From: Clostridium sp.
GTDB lineage: Bacteria; Bacillota; Clostridia; Lachnospirales; Lachnospiraceae
Assembly (NCBI GenBank): GCA_023664605.1
Contig: JAMPFF010000008.1
Span: 26,494-90,493 of the forward strand
Length of the DNA: 64,000 nt
Reading direction: 5' to 3'
Below are positions 43,702 through 52,428 of this stretch, piece after piece (position 1 is the stretch's first letter; every line of letters starts with the position of its first letter). A program made the translations under genes and the position numbers. The notes beneath the pieces are model-generated. The model worked only from the letters and a program-made list of their open reading frames with translations. It did not search any database and was not told the origin of the DNA.

Positions 43702-45630
43702 ATGGAAAAAATCACGAATGAGGAGATTGAGCGAGCCTGGAGGGTATATCATAAGGCTTTTTTAGAGATACCGTATTCCAAGCAAAGAAAGTATATTAAA
43801 AGCAGTGAACACAATATAAAGCAATTAGAACGTCGGATTGCCAGAAAGAAGAAAATGGAAGCCCATCAGATTCTGAATGATATGACAGAACTGCATAAAA
43901 GGGCTGCCACTGTCGGTTATACGGTTTCCAACCGTGACCGCAGGCTGTGGGGAAAATATGAGAGAGTCCTGCGAAAACTGGTACAGTTGGATCTTTCTTT
44001 CCTGCACATGATGGCGCCGTCAGCCTCCGTGGAGGAAATCTTAAAGATGGACGGCCTTTTTGAAATGCTGCGTGAAAAATCCCTCTATGAAATTTACAAG
44101 GATGACTATATGCAGCTTATGGTCGGGAAAAAGATTGAGGAACTCATGGAGGCGGAGCCGGAAAAGCAATACCCGGAGGCGCGCAGTATGCACAGACATT
44201 TTATTCTGCATATCGGTCCGACCAACAGCGGCAAGACCTATCAGGCATTGCAGCGGCTAAAACAGGCGTATCAGGGTATTTATTTAGGACCTTTGCGTCT
44301 TCTTGCGCTGGAAGTTTATGATACGATGACGGCGGCGAAAGTGCCGTGCAGCTTGATTACCGGAGAGGAAAAGATTCAGACGCCGGGCGCATTCTGTCAG
44401 GCTTCCACGATTGAAATACTGGATTTAAAAGAAATTTATGACATTGCCGTAATTGACGAAGCGCAGATGCTTTCCGATGAGAACAGGGGCAGTTACTGGA
44501 CAAGGGCGATTCTTGGCATCCGCGCGGAAGAGATACATATCTGTGCGTCTCCGGTAGCGGAGAAACTTTTGATTCAGATGATTACCCGCTGCGGCGATAC
44601 TTACGACCTTGTATACCATGAGCGGAATACGAGATTAGAGTTTTTACCGGGGAAATATGATATGAACAGGGATGTGGAAAAGGGAGATGCCCTGATTACA
44701 TTTTCCAAGAAAAATGTGTTGGCGATTGCGGCGGCTTTGGAGGCAAAAGGAATAAGAACAAGTGTTATTTATGGAAATCTGCCGCCGAAGACGAGAAGAG
44801 AGCAGGTACAGCTTTTTGCGGAGGGAGTCAATGACGTTGTGGTCGCCACTGACGCTATCGGCATGGGGATTAATCTGCCAATCCGCAGAGTTGTCTTCAT
44901 GAATACCATTAAGTTTGACGGCAGCGTTAAAAGACGTCTTTATGCGGAGGAAATACGCCAGATAGCCGGAAGGGCGGGACGCTACGGTTATTATGATATC
45001 GGTTATGTACAGACCACAATGGATATGGGTTATATCGGAAAAAAACTGCAGGAGCCTTTTCATCCGCTGAAAAAAGCAAGAATCGGTTTCCCGGAACTGC
45101 TTTTGGATATCAATATGGAACTGGACGAGATTATAGGAGTTTGGGAAAATGCAGGCGGTACACAGTTATATGATAAGGTTTCAATGGCGGAAAGCGTCAA
45201 AAAATACCGTTATCTGAAAAACTACCGCAAAGCCGGTGAGAGCATGAAAGATAAAAGAATGCTGCTTTCTTTGATTACCTGTCCTTTTGATATAGGCGAT
45301 AGGGATGTTATCAGGTTATGGCTTAAGTATTGTGAAAATCCGCTGGAGGAACAGCCCTGCCCCGCATACCCAAGAGAATCTTTTTTGGAGGAATTGGAAT
45401 CCTATTATAAGAAGCTGGATTTGTACAGCCAGTTTGCAGGCAGAATGAACTGGCTTATTGACAGGCAGGAACTGGAGGCCAACAGAGAAGCTTCGCAGCG
45501 CGCCATCGGTAAGCTTTTGCAGGAAAATAAGAAGCAGTTCGAGAAGAAATGTCAGGTATGCGGAAAGACATTGCCGTGGGATTATCCTTACCGGATATGT
45601 GAGGACTGTTTTATGGAAGAGAGTGTGTAA
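43702..45630 (+). CDS. Suv3-like superfamily 2 RNA helicase with C-terminal zinc ribbon
   Basis: 642 residues from ATG 43702 (ATG 43696 also possible; GGGG precedes both). The helicase core has motif I GPTNSGKTYQAL, Ia GPLRLLALE, motif II VIDEAQM, motif III CASPVAEKLL, motif V ATDAIGMGINLPIRRV and motif VI QIAGRAGRYG. This is the pattern of the mitochondrial degradosome helicase Suv3. A Suv3-type helical C-terminus follows and the last 25 residues hold a four-Cys zinc ribbon (CQVCGKTLPW, CEDC). Likely RNA remodelling or turnover. Confidence 0.85.
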   Translation: MEKITNEEIERAWRVYHKAFLEIPYSKQRKYIKSSEHNIKQLERRIARKKKMEAHQILNDMTELHKRAATVGYTVSNRDRRLWGKYERVLRKLVQLDLSFLHMMAPSASVEEILKMDGLFEMLREKSLYEIYKDDYMQLMVGKKIEELMEAEPEKQYPEARSMHRHFILHIGPTNSGKTYQALQRLKQAYQGIYLGPLRLLALEVYDTMTAAKVPCSLITGEEKIQTPGAFCQASTIEILDLKEIYDIAVIDEAQMLSDENRGSYWTRAILGIRAEEIHICASPVAEKLLIQMITRCGDTYDLVYHERNTRLEFLPGKYDMNRDVEKGDALITFSKKNVLAIAAALEAKGIRTSVIYGNLPPKTRREQVQLFAEGVNDVVVATDAIGMGINLPIRRVVFMNTIKFDGSVKRRLYAEEIRQIAGRAGRYGYYDIGYVQTTMDMGYIGKKLQEPFHPLKKARIGFPELLLDINMELDEIIGVWENAGGTQLYDKVSMAESVKKYRYLKNYRKAGESMKDKRMLLSLITCPFDIGDRDVIRLWLKYCENPLEEQPCPAYPRESFLEELESYYKKLDLYSQFAGRMNWLIDRQELEANREASQRAIGKLLQENKKQFEKKCQVCGKTLPWDYPYRICEDCFMEESV

Positions 45631-45638
45631 AGGCAAAG

Positions 45639-46331
45639 ATGATTAAGACCTATATTATGGATGTCAGGCAGTTGGAGAACGGGAACGCATTTTCTGACGC
45701 ATTGCAGGCGGTTTCTCCTTACCGCAGACAAAAAATTGCCCTGCTAAAGCACAAAAAAGATAAAAACAGAAGTCTGGGAGCCGCGCTTTCCTTAAATACC
45801 GCCCTGAAAGCATACGGTCTGGAAGAACGCAGTATGGAATATGATTTGGGGAAGTATGGAAAGCCCGTTTTGCGCTATTATCCGAAACTGCATTTTTCTC
45901 TTTCCCATTCCGGCGATTATGCGATATGCAGTATCGGCGAAGTTCCAATCGGCAATGATATCGAATGGGTGCGCGGTGGCAAAGAACGTCTGGCGGAACG
46001 CTTTTTCGCACCGGAAGAATTGGCGTGGATACGCAGCGCAGACAGTGTCAGGCAGCAGGAAGAGCGGATGTTTAGAATCTGGACGATGAAAGAAAGCTTT
46101 TTAAAAGTAACGGGTCTTGGCATGTCTCTGCCGTTAAAGGACTTTGCGGTGCTTGCGGCGGATGATGACAGTATTTCCCTGCGCCAGCAGGTGGATGAGA
46201 AGACATATTTCATGAAAGAATATGCCATGCCGGAAAACCGGGTGGAGGACGCCGGCTATAAAATTTCCGTCTGCAGTGAAAGCCCGGAGTTTGACAAGAA
46301 TATAGAACGGGTCTTTTTTCCTTATAACTGA
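45639..46331 (+). CDS. 4'-phosphopantetheinyl transferase, Sfp-type
   Basis: 230 residues that transfer phosphopantetheine from CoA to carrier proteins. Motifs: LHFSLSHSGDYAICSIGEVP, IGNDIEWVRGG with the metal-binding Asp and Glu, RFFAPEELAWI, and WTMKESFLKVTGLGMSLPL. The usual IGIDIE or VGVDIE reads IGNDIE here. The start lies 8 bases after the helicase stop. No carrier-protein synthase lies in the window, so the target may be elsewhere. Confidence 0.9.
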   Translation: MIKTYIMDVRQLENGNAFSDALQAVSPYRRQKIALLKHKKDKNRSLGAALSLNTALKAYGLEERSMEYDLGKYGKPVLRYYPKLHFSLSHSGDYAICSIGEVPIGNDIEWVRGGKERLAERFFAPEELAWIRSADSVRQQEERMFRIWTMKESFLKVTGLGMSLPLKDFAVLAADDDSISLRQQVDEKTYFMKEYAMPENRVEDAGYKISVCSESPEFDKNIERVFFPYN

Positions 46332-46396
46332 CGTATATTCCCAGATATGGCGGTACATACTAAATGCTATCAATGGCAGAAAGGGAGAGTTCGCAT

Positions 46397-47413
46397 ATGT
46401 TGGGAAAACAGAGCATTCAATTTAAAAATGCGCCTTATATCATAAACAGCGCATCTATCGTCGGCAGTAAAGAGGGGCAGGGTCCAATGGGAAAACTCTT
46501 TGATAAAGTGGGAAAAGACGATATGTTCGGCGCCGAGACATGGGAAGAGGCGGAAAGTGTCCTGCAAAAAGAGGCGGTGCAGATTTTACTGGACAAAGAA
46601 AACATGAAAAAAGGAGAAATAGAGTTAATCTTTGCGGGAGATTTACTTGGACAGTCGATTGCAAGCAGCTTTGGACTGACTTCTTTTGGTACGCCGCATG
46701 TAGGGCTGTACGGCGCGTGTTCCACCAGCGGCCTCTCTATTGCGGTTGGCAGCGCCATGATAGCGGGCGGTTTTGTAGATAAGGCAGTCTGCGTTACATC
46801 GAGCCATTTCGCAAGCGCAGAGAAAGAATTCCGTTTTCCGCTTGCCTATGGCAACCAGCGTCCGCTTTCCGCGACCTGGACGGTAACGGGCAGCGCGGCA
46901 TTTCTGCTTGCTCCTGAAATCCCTGCCGGAAAAAAGGCAAATGCTAAAATAACAGGTGTAACGTTTGGGAAGATTATGGACTACGGCATAAAGGATTCCA
47001 TGAACATGGGGGCGTGCATGGCCCCTGCGGCGGCGGACAGCATCAGGCAGAATCTGGAGGACTTCGGCAGAACACCGGAGGACTATGATAAAATTATAAC
47101 AGGTGATTTGGGCGTTGTAGGGCAGAAACTTTTGTTTGAACTTCTGGATGACAAGGGAATCGACATAAAAAAACAGCACATGGACTGCGGTATTGAGATT
47201 TTTGACAGCGAAAAACAAAACACCAATGCAGGCGGTTCCGGCTGCGGCTGTTCAGCGGTTATACTCTCTGCCTATATCTTGAAGAAAATAGAAGAGGGCG
47301 TATGGAAGCGGGTATTGTTTCTGCCGACGGGTGCGCTTCTTAGCAAGACAAGCTTCAACGAAGGTCAGACCATACCGGGCATAGCGCACGGGGTGGTGCT
47401 GGAGAAAGTTTAA
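46397..47413 (+). CDS. spoVAD: Stage V sporulation protein AD
   Basis: 338 residues with a thiolase-like fold: VGSKEGQGPMGKLFD, FAGDLLGQSIASSFGL, GLYGACSTSGLSIAVGSAMI, SSHFASAEKEFRFPLAYGNQ, and GGSGCGCSAVILSAYIL. SpoVAD binds dipicolinic acid for uptake into the forespore with the other SpoVA proteins. ATG 46397 follows AAGGGAGAG. It is normally flanked by spoVAC and spoVAE; here the preceding gene is the phosphopantetheinyl transferase and spoVAE lies 2.8 kb away. Terminator at 47428. Confidence 0.95.
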   Translation: MLGKQSIQFKNAPYIINSASIVGSKEGQGPMGKLFDKVGKDDMFGAETWEEAESVLQKEAVQILLDKENMKKGEIELIFAGDLLGQSIASSFGLTSFGTPHVGLYGACSTSGLSIAVGSAMIAGGFVDKAVCVTSSHFASAEKEFRFPLAYGNQRPLSATWTVTGSAAFLLAPEIPAGKKANAKITGVTFGKIMDYGIKDSMNMGACMAPAAADSIRQNLEDFGRTPEDYDKIITGDLGVVGQKLLFELLDDKGIDIKKQHMDCGIEIFDSEKQNTNAGGSGCGCSAVILSAYILKKIEEGVWKRVLFLPTGALLSKTSFNEGQTIPGIAHGVVLEKV

Positions 47414-47427
47414 TGGAAAGTATAAAA

Positions 47428-47468
47428 CAGGGAAGCAGCCGACAGTCGGGGTGTTTGCCTGTTTTTTT
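47428..47468 (+). terminator. Intrinsic terminator after spoVAD
   Basis: CAGGGAAGCA (47428-47437) pairs with TGTTTGCCTG (47452-47461) around an inner CCGA/TCGG stem. A run of seven T follows. It separates spoVAD from the downstream genes. Confidence 0.8.
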
Positions 47469-47599
47469 GCGCTAAAGTATATAGGCAAGAGAATCATAGT
47501 TTGAAAATTGTGGAAATCTGAAAGGCATCATGATAAAATTAATTGTATATAGCGGCTTAGTGCATAGGGAGTTTTTATAATAGAAAAGAGGCGGCATTT

Positions 47600-49366
47600 A
47601 TGGAACAGCTATACACACGTTGGGGAAAACAAATAGATAGCGGCAATGTTTTACAGGAATATCCCCGTCCTCTTTTACAAAGAAAGAGTTATGTAAACCT
47701 AAACGGCTATTGGGAGTATGCCATTACTCCTAAATTCCGTAAGCCGGATACATATGACGGCAGGATTCTTGTCCCTTTTTCGCCGGAGAGTGCGCTTTCG
47801 GGCGTAGAAAGACAGCTTATGCCGGAGGAATATCTCTGGTACCATAGGACGATTCCTGCGGATTTGGATAAGCTGCGCGCCGGATACAGGCTGATACTGC
47901 ATTTTGGAGCGGTAGACCAGGCGTGCAGAGTCTATATAAACGGCAGAGAGGCGGCAAGGCACACGGGCGGTTATCTGCCATTTTCGGCGGATATTACGGA
48001 ATATGCGGCAAAAGACGTTAGAGAGCAGGAATTATTAATCGCCGTGCGGGATGTGAGCGATACCTCATACCATACGAGGGGAAAGCAGAAATTAAAACGC
48101 GGCGGTATGTTTTATACGGCGCAGAGCGGCATCTGGCAGAGCGTATGGATGGAGTATGTACCGTCTGTTTATATAAAAGAAATGATAACAGAGCCGGATT
48201 TAAGGCTGGGCAAAGTGCGGATAACGGTTCGTTCGTCGTCCGCATCCGATATGCCTGTCCATATTCAGGTCAAAGAACCGGCGCTGTATCAGAATCTACC
48301 GGCAGAGACGGCGGCTATTATAGCGCAGGCGGATGGCACAGCTAACCGGAAAATAGAGATTCTTTTGCCTGTTAGTAAGCCATGGACGTGTGAGAAACCG
48401 TATTTGTATTATTTTACCGTGACAATGGGCGATGATACGGCGGAGAGTTATTTTGCGCTTAGAACTTTTACCATTGAACCGGATGAGACCGGTATTCCCC
48501 GCATCTGCTTAAACGGAAAGGTGCAGTTTCAAAACGGCGTATTGGACCAGGGCTACTGGCCGGACGGTCTCTATACCGCGCCATCCGATGAGGCGCTTAT
48601 TTTTGATATTACGGAAATGAAAAAAATGGGCTTTAATATGTTGAGAAAACATATTAAAATAGAACCTGACAGGTGGTATTATCATTGTGACAGGTTAGGC
48701 ATGATAGTCTGGCAGGATATGGTTAATGGCGGTACATATTATAAGCACTGGTTTGTGACCTATGCGGCAACGCTTTTTTCCAGAAAAAGATTGCGCCTGA
48801 AAGATAACTGCCTGCCGTTATTATCCCGCAGCCATAAAGCGGGACGGCGTGAATTTATCCGGGAAATGAAAGAAACGATTAGACTGTTAAAAGCGCATCC
48901 GAGCATAGCGGCGTGGGTTATTTTTAATGAGGGCTGGGGGCAGTTCCATGCAAAAGAGATGACGCGGATTGCCAGACAGTGTGATGACAGCCGCCTGATA
49001 GACCAGGCAAGCGGCTGGTTTGACCAGGATGGCGGCGATATGCAGAGCATTCATCATTATTTCTTTAATTTTACATTTTCACCGGAAAAAGAACGTGCCA
49101 CTGTCCTGTCGGAGTTTGGCGGATATTCACTGCGGATTCCGGAACACAGCGCATATAAGAAATTGTACGGATACGGCACACATAAGACAATGGAAAGCTT
49201 GAATGCCGCTTATAGGAAGCGTATGCGGCAAATAGCGGAACAGATTCCGGACGGACTGTGTGCTTGCGTATATACACAGTTATCCGATGTGGAAGAGGAA
49301 GTAAACGGCATCTTCACCTATGACAGGGAGGTAAAGAAGATTGAATATGCGGGAAATGGAATTTAA
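47600..49366 (+). CDS. GH2-family glycoside hydrolase
   Basis: 588 residues with the three-domain GH2 plan. The sugar-binding jelly roll comes first (PRPLLQRKSYVNLNGYWEYA, WYHRTI, GAVDQACRVYINGREAARHT, GGYLPFSADITEY). An Ig-like domain follows, then a barrel with FNMLRKHIKIEPDRWYYHCD, the acid/base Glu in VIFNEGWGQF and the nucleophile Glu in VLSEFGGYS. No signal peptide. Beta-galactosidase or beta-glucuronidase activity is likely but not decided. It lies between spoVAD and spoVAE. Confidence 0.9.
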   Translation: MEQLYTRWGKQIDSGNVLQEYPRPLLQRKSYVNLNGYWEYAITPKFRKPDTYDGRILVPFSPESALSGVERQLMPEEYLWYHRTIPADLDKLRAGYRLILHFGAVDQACRVYINGREAARHTGGYLPFSADITEYAAKDVREQELLIAVRDVSDTSYHTRGKQKLKRGGMFYTAQSGIWQSVWMEYVPSVYIKEMITEPDLRLGKVRITVRSSSASDMPVHIQVKEPALYQNLPAETAAIIAQADGTANRKIEILLPVSKPWTCEKPYLYYFTVTMGDDTAESYFALRTFTIEPDETGIPRICLNGKVQFQNGVLDQGYWPDGLYTAPSDEALIFDITEMKKMGFNMLRKHIKIEPDRWYYHCDRLGMIVWQDMVNGGTYYKHWFVTYAATLFSRKRLRLKDNCLPLLSRSHKAGRREFIREMKETIRLLKAHPSIAAWVIFNEGWGQFHAKEMTRIARQCDDSRLIDQASGWFDQDGGDMQSIHHYFFNFTFSPEKERATVLSEFGGYSLRIPEHSAYKKLYGYGTHKTMESLNAAYRKRMRQIAEQIPDGLCACVYTQLSDVEEEVNGIFTYDREVKKIEYAGNGI

Positions 49367-49574
49367 AATGGAACGCCCCGGGCTGTTAAAGAAAGGCGAC
49401 CATGTAACGGTAACGGAGGGTGTTTTGCCAAGCAACTATTACTATACGATTGACCCTTCGCTTGCCATGTCCGGCAACTACCCTTTTCGAGAGAGGATGT
49501 TAGAGCGTGAGGGAGAAGTGCTGGAAGTTATTGAAAACGAAAGAGGCTTTTATGTAAGGGCCAGATTTTGGTAA
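49341..49574 (+). CDS. Small hypothetical protein overlapping the GH2 gene
   Basis: 77 residues, not recognised. It contains LLKKGDHVTVTEGVLPSNYY and a C-terminal REGEVLEVIENERGFYVRAR, a small beta-barrel-like pattern. TTG 49341 has AGGGAGG 9 bases upstream, inside the end of the GH2 gene (26-base overlap); ATG 49347 is the alternative. Followed by a terminator at 49600. Confidence 0.6.
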   Translation: MNMREMEFKMERPGLLKKGDHVTVTEGVLPSNYYYTIDPSLAMSGNYPFRERMLEREGEVLEVIENERGFYVRARFW

Positions 49575-49599
49575 TGAATAAGAATGGAAGAATAGATTG

Positions 49600-49625
49600 A
49601 AAAATAAGCTTGATAGCTTATTTTT
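49600..49625 (+). terminator. Intrinsic terminator
   Basis: AAATAAGCT and AGCTTATTT form a stem with loop TGAT (about 49602-49623), followed by T residues. It ends the GH2 unit just before the ridA leader. Confidence 0.65.
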
Positions 49626-49628
49626 CAA

Positions 49629-49751
49629 AGTCTGAACAACAAGTTCAGACTGCAATTATGTGCGGGAGCGTCACAAATATGCCTTGATGGCAGACGCAAA
49701 TTGGAGATTTGCGTCGCCTTTCCGTCGCAAAAAACGCTCCGGAATGGAGGA
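49629..49751 (+). ncRNA. Structured leader element, copy 2 (before ridA)
   Basis: An upstream hairpin AGTCTGAAC/GTTCAGACT (49629-49651) is followed by TGCAATTATGTG (49651-49662) pairing with CACAAATATGCC (49672-49683). The loop segment GGAGCGT (49665-49671) is complementary to ACGCTCC (49734-49740). Between them GACGCAAAT (49693-49701) pairs with ATTTGCGTC (49707-49715). It ends with the ribosome site ATGGAGGA (49744-49751), 4 bases before the ridA ATG. Bases 49671-49750 are almost identical to the argC leader. Confidence 0.75.
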
Positions 49752-49755
49752 TAAT

Positions 49756-50133
49756 ATGTTAAAAAAAGTATCAACAGACAAGGCTCCGGCGGCAATCGGA
49801 CCATATTCACAGGGAATTATCGCAGATAAGATGCTCTTTGCGTCCGGACAGATTCCGATTGACCCGGCGACGGGAGAAATTACCGGCAGTGATATTACCG
49901 GACAGGCAAATCAGGTTATGAAAAACGTGGGCGAAATCTTAAAAGCGGCGGGAACCGATTATGAAAATGTGGTAAAAACAACCTGTTTTTTGGCAGAAAT
50001 GGCAGATTTTGCCGCATTTAACGCGGTTTATGAAAAATATTTCACACAGAAACCGGCAAGAAGCTGCGTGGCGGTAAAACAGCTACCAAAAGACGTATTG
50101 TGCGAAGTGGAGGTTATTGCCTATCTTGGATAA
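49756..50133 (+). CDS. ridA: RidA-family enamine/imine deaminase
   Basis: 125 residues of the RidA/YjgF family, which hydrolyses reactive enamines such as 2-aminoacrylate from serine/threonine dehydratases. Signature: AIGPYSQGIIADKMLFASGQ, then VVKTTCFLAEMADFAAFNAV, and the C-terminal PARSCVAVKQLPKDVLCEVE with the active Arg. ATG 49756 uses the ribosome site of the structured leader. The longer frame from 49660 is only the translated leader. Confidence 0.95.
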   Translation: MLKKVSTDKAPAAIGPYSQGIIADKMLFASGQIPIDPATGEITGSDITGQANQVMKNVGEILKAAGTDYENVVKTTCFLAEMADFAAFNAVYEKYFTQKPARSCVAVKQLPKDVLCEVEVIAYLG

Positions 50134-50248
50134 CGTGGAACGTTTTTTTAGATATCAGGCGGCGGAATTTACATTAGCGTGCATAACATAGGAAATAATG
50201 CAGAAAATAACAGAAAGCAATATCAGAAAAAGTAAGTGAGGTTATGCT

Positions 50249-50605
50249 ATGGATTATGTAAATGCTTTCTGGGTAGGCGGCGTTATTTGTGCGCTGGTGC
50301 AGATTTTAATGGAAAAAACGAAGATGATGCCCGGCCGTATCATGGTGCTGCTGGTCTGTCTGGGCGCGGCAATAAGCGCGCTCGGATGGTACGAGCCGTT
50401 TATGGAATATGCGGGCGCGGGCGCCAGTGTGCCGCTTATGGGCTATGGCAATATTTTGATGAAAGGCGTAAAAGAGGCGGTGGATAAGGACGGTTTTATC
50501 GGTCTGTTTAAGGGCGGTTTTACCAACGGCGCGGTAGGCTGCAGTGCGGCGCTTATTTTTGCCTATCTGGCGAGCCTTATTTTCCGCTCTAAAATGAAAA
50601 AATAA
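50249..50605 (+). CDS. spoVAE: Stage V sporulation protein AE
   Basis: 118 residues with three to four helices and the family pattern FWVGGVICALVQILMEKTKM, PGRIMVLLVCLGAAISALGW, YGNILMKGVKEAV and GGFTNGAVGCSAALIFAYLA. Part of the SpoVA channel for dipicolinic acid in spores. It stands alone here, behind ridA, rather than directly after spoVAD. Followed by a terminator at 50634. Confidence 0.93.
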   Translation: MDYVNAFWVGGVICALVQILMEKTKMMPGRIMVLLVCLGAAISALGWYEPFMEYAGAGASVPLMGYGNILMKGVKEAVDKDGFIGLFKGGFTNGAVGCSAALIFAYLASLIFRSKMKK

Positions 50606-50633
50606 AAGAAATAGCGTAAAAAAAGACGAAAAT

Positions 50634-50677
50634 AGCGGAGATGTCGATGAATTAATTTGTTGACACCTTCGCTTTTT
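50634..50677 (+). terminator. Intrinsic terminator after spoVAE
   Basis: AGCGGAGATGTC (50634-50645) pairs with GACACCTTCGCT (50662-50673), with one mismatch and one G-U pair, followed by TTTT. Confidence 0.75.
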
Positions 50678-50764
50678 CGGTTTATGCTGATAGTAGATAT
50701 AAAACTGAACAGGAATTGGTCAGCGGCTGTTAAAATGGGCAGGCGTGAAAGGAGAATGGTACAT

Positions 50765-51328
50765 ATGGCGAGAAATGAACGTGGAGCGGGCAGAAAGCCG
50801 GCGCTTTCGGCACATCAGGTAAGCCAGCTTAAAAGCCGGCATGAAGCGGGTGAAACGGTAACGGCGTTAGCAAAGGAATATAATATTTCCAGACAGGTAT
50901 TATCGGGGTATTTAAACCAGAGCAATGAAAAAGAGAAAGAAAATTATTCTACGGTTAAGTCATGGGAGCGATTAAACCGCGCCTTTGACGATATCAAGCC
51001 GACAGATTATACGATACGCATGGAATATATGTGTAAAGAGGATTGCTGCAGTATCATTTTGATAAATGCGGAAGAAAAGAAAGTGAAGGTCGTCAATGAG
51101 ACCGATAATATACTCCATAGGGCTTTTGGGATTAAGGCAAAGCCGAACTGGGAGGATTTTGAAGAATTTTTGCAAAGCCGCTGTTTTCCGGAGGACAGAG
51201 AGGATATCGACGTCATCTTGGAGGATTTGAAACTGGATGAATATGACCCGCTTGCGATTGTAGAACGGACGGAGGGCAGAATGGCAGAGGATTTGCAATG
51301 GATTAAGATAAGGCATTTTAAATTGTAA
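50765..51328 (+). CDS. HTH-domain protein encoded before a HipA-like gene
   Basis: 187 residues from ATG 50765 (AAAGGAG upstream). The N-terminus is a resolvase/transposase-type HTH: GAGRKPALSAHQVSQLKSRH, then VTALAKEYNISRQVLSGYL. The rest is an unnamed domain (DYTIRMEYMCKEDCCSIILI, TDNILHRAFGI, FEEFLQSRCFP, IVERTEGRMAEDL). It lies 13 bases before the HipA-like gene, so it may be its DNA-binding or antitoxin partner. Confidence 0.6.
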   Translation: MARNERGAGRKPALSAHQVSQLKSRHEAGETVTALAKEYNISRQVLSGYLNQSNEKEKENYSTVKSWERLNRAFDDIKPTDYTIRMEYMCKEDCCSIILINAEEKKVKVVNETDNILHRAFGIKAKPNWEDFEEFLQSRCFPEDREDIDVILEDLKLDEYDPLAIVERTEGRMAEDLQWIKIRHFKL

Positions 51329-51341
51329 GAGGGGGGATAAA

Positions 51342-52178
51342 ATGAACAGGATAGAAATTTCCAAAGATTATATTGTGACCGGGGCGGAATATTCCAGCGT
51401 GGGGAATCAGTTGAAATGGAAACAGGACGATTACTGGTATAAAGCGGACAGGCTGGGATTTGAAAGCCTTGCGGAAACGGTTGTTTCCCGTCTTATGCAG
51501 CATTCTAATATAGAAGAATTTGTGAATTATGAGCCGGTAATGATAGATTATAAAGGAAATACATATCGGGGATGCCGCAGTGAGAATTTCAAAAAAGAGA
51601 CGGAAGAGATTGTATCATTGGAGAGTCTTTCCAAGAAATGCACCGGTTTCGGGCTTTCTGAAATGTTGGAACGCATTGCGGATGTAAAAGAGCGTATTTT
51701 ATATACGGTGGAACTGGTGGAGAATGTGACGGGATTGGAGGATTTTGGTATCTATCTGACGAAGATATTGGAACTGGACGCTTTTTTTATGAATGTGGGC
51801 CGCAGAACGGATAATATATGCCTGTTATATGATATAGAAAGCCAAAAATATCGTTTCTGCCCTGTTTTCGATATGGGCGATTCCTTTTTTTCTGATACGA
51901 AGTATGCCTGTCCGCTGGTGAAAAGTATGGTGGAATGTTATCACGTCATCAAAGCAGAGCCTTTTTCACACAGTTTTGAAGAACAGGTAAAGGCGGCACA
52001 GGCATTATATGAGAGCCAGTTGAAGTTTACAATCTCCGAGCATGAGATGATTAACATCGTCCGTGACATGATAAACGGCATGAGGGGCAATGTGAACTAT
52101 CAGGCGGGGGAAAACAGGAGGATAGGAGAAATACTCCGTTTCCAGACAAAGGCGTACCAGTCTTTTTTCAGAAGATAA
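51342..52178 (+). CDS. HipA-like protein with degenerate kinase site
   Basis: 278 residues that resemble HipA kinases in layout: QLKWKQDDYWYKADRLGFES with the Lys-containing ATP strand, LAETVVSRLMQHS, RGCRSENF, and a catalytic region at about 149-164 reading FMNVGRRTDNICLLYD, then FCPVFDMGDSFFSDT. In related proteins, as I recall them, the catalytic loop reads N-x-DRH-x-x-N and the later motif FDNG. Here the loop Asp and His appear replaced (NVGRRTDN), so it may be a pseudokinase. Paired with the HTH gene upstream. Confidence 0.6.
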   Translation: MNRIEISKDYIVTGAEYSSVGNQLKWKQDDYWYKADRLGFESLAETVVSRLMQHSNIEEFVNYEPVMIDYKGNTYRGCRSENFKKETEEIVSLESLSKKCTGFGLSEMLERIADVKERILYTVELVENVTGLEDFGIYLTKILELDAFFMNVGRRTDNICLLYDIESQKYRFCPVFDMGDSFFSDTKYACPLVKSMVECYHVIKAEPFSHSFEEQVKAAQALYESQLKFTISEHEMINIVRDMINGMRGNVNYQAGENRRIGEILRFQTKAYQSFFRR

Positions 52179-52193
52179 TATCATAGGATAGGG

Positions 52194-52224
52194 GCGCAGG
52201 CTGTAGTAGAGCTTGCGCTTTTTT
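52194..52224 (+). terminator. Intrinsic terminator after the HipA-like gene
   Basis: GCGCAGGCT (52194-52202) pairs with AGCTTGCGC (52210-52218), with one mismatch, followed by six T. Confidence 0.8.
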
Positions 52225-52231
52225 ATGTGAT

Positions 52232-52298
52232 AGGAAATTCCTCGATACAGTTAGATAATTTGCGAAGCAATTTTCTTGTCATATAGGAAATTCCTATA
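52232..52298 (+). promoter_or_regulatory. Twin palindromes before the third ECF sigma operon
   Basis: AGGAAATTCCT occurs at 52232-52242 and 52285-52295, 53 bases (about five helical turns) apart. The second is extended to TATAGGAAATTCCTATA (52282-52298). The identical palindromes on the same face of the helix suggest paired operator sites for a dimeric regulator. The regulator is unknown. Confidence 0.5.
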
Positions 52299-52428
52299 GG
52301 ACTGTAAAAAAATAAGAAAATTGATACAAAGTTGAAGATAATCATAAGCTGACGGCGTTTTAATATATGAAGATGCACAAAGCAGAGAGGGGGCGGGGCA
52401 TATATACAAGGAAGAACAATTAACAGCG

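Noticed and set aside
49660-49755. N-terminal extension of RidA by 32 residues
   Set aside because: These codons are the translated structured leader; RidA proteins begin at the MLKKVSTDK position, which has its own ribosome site.
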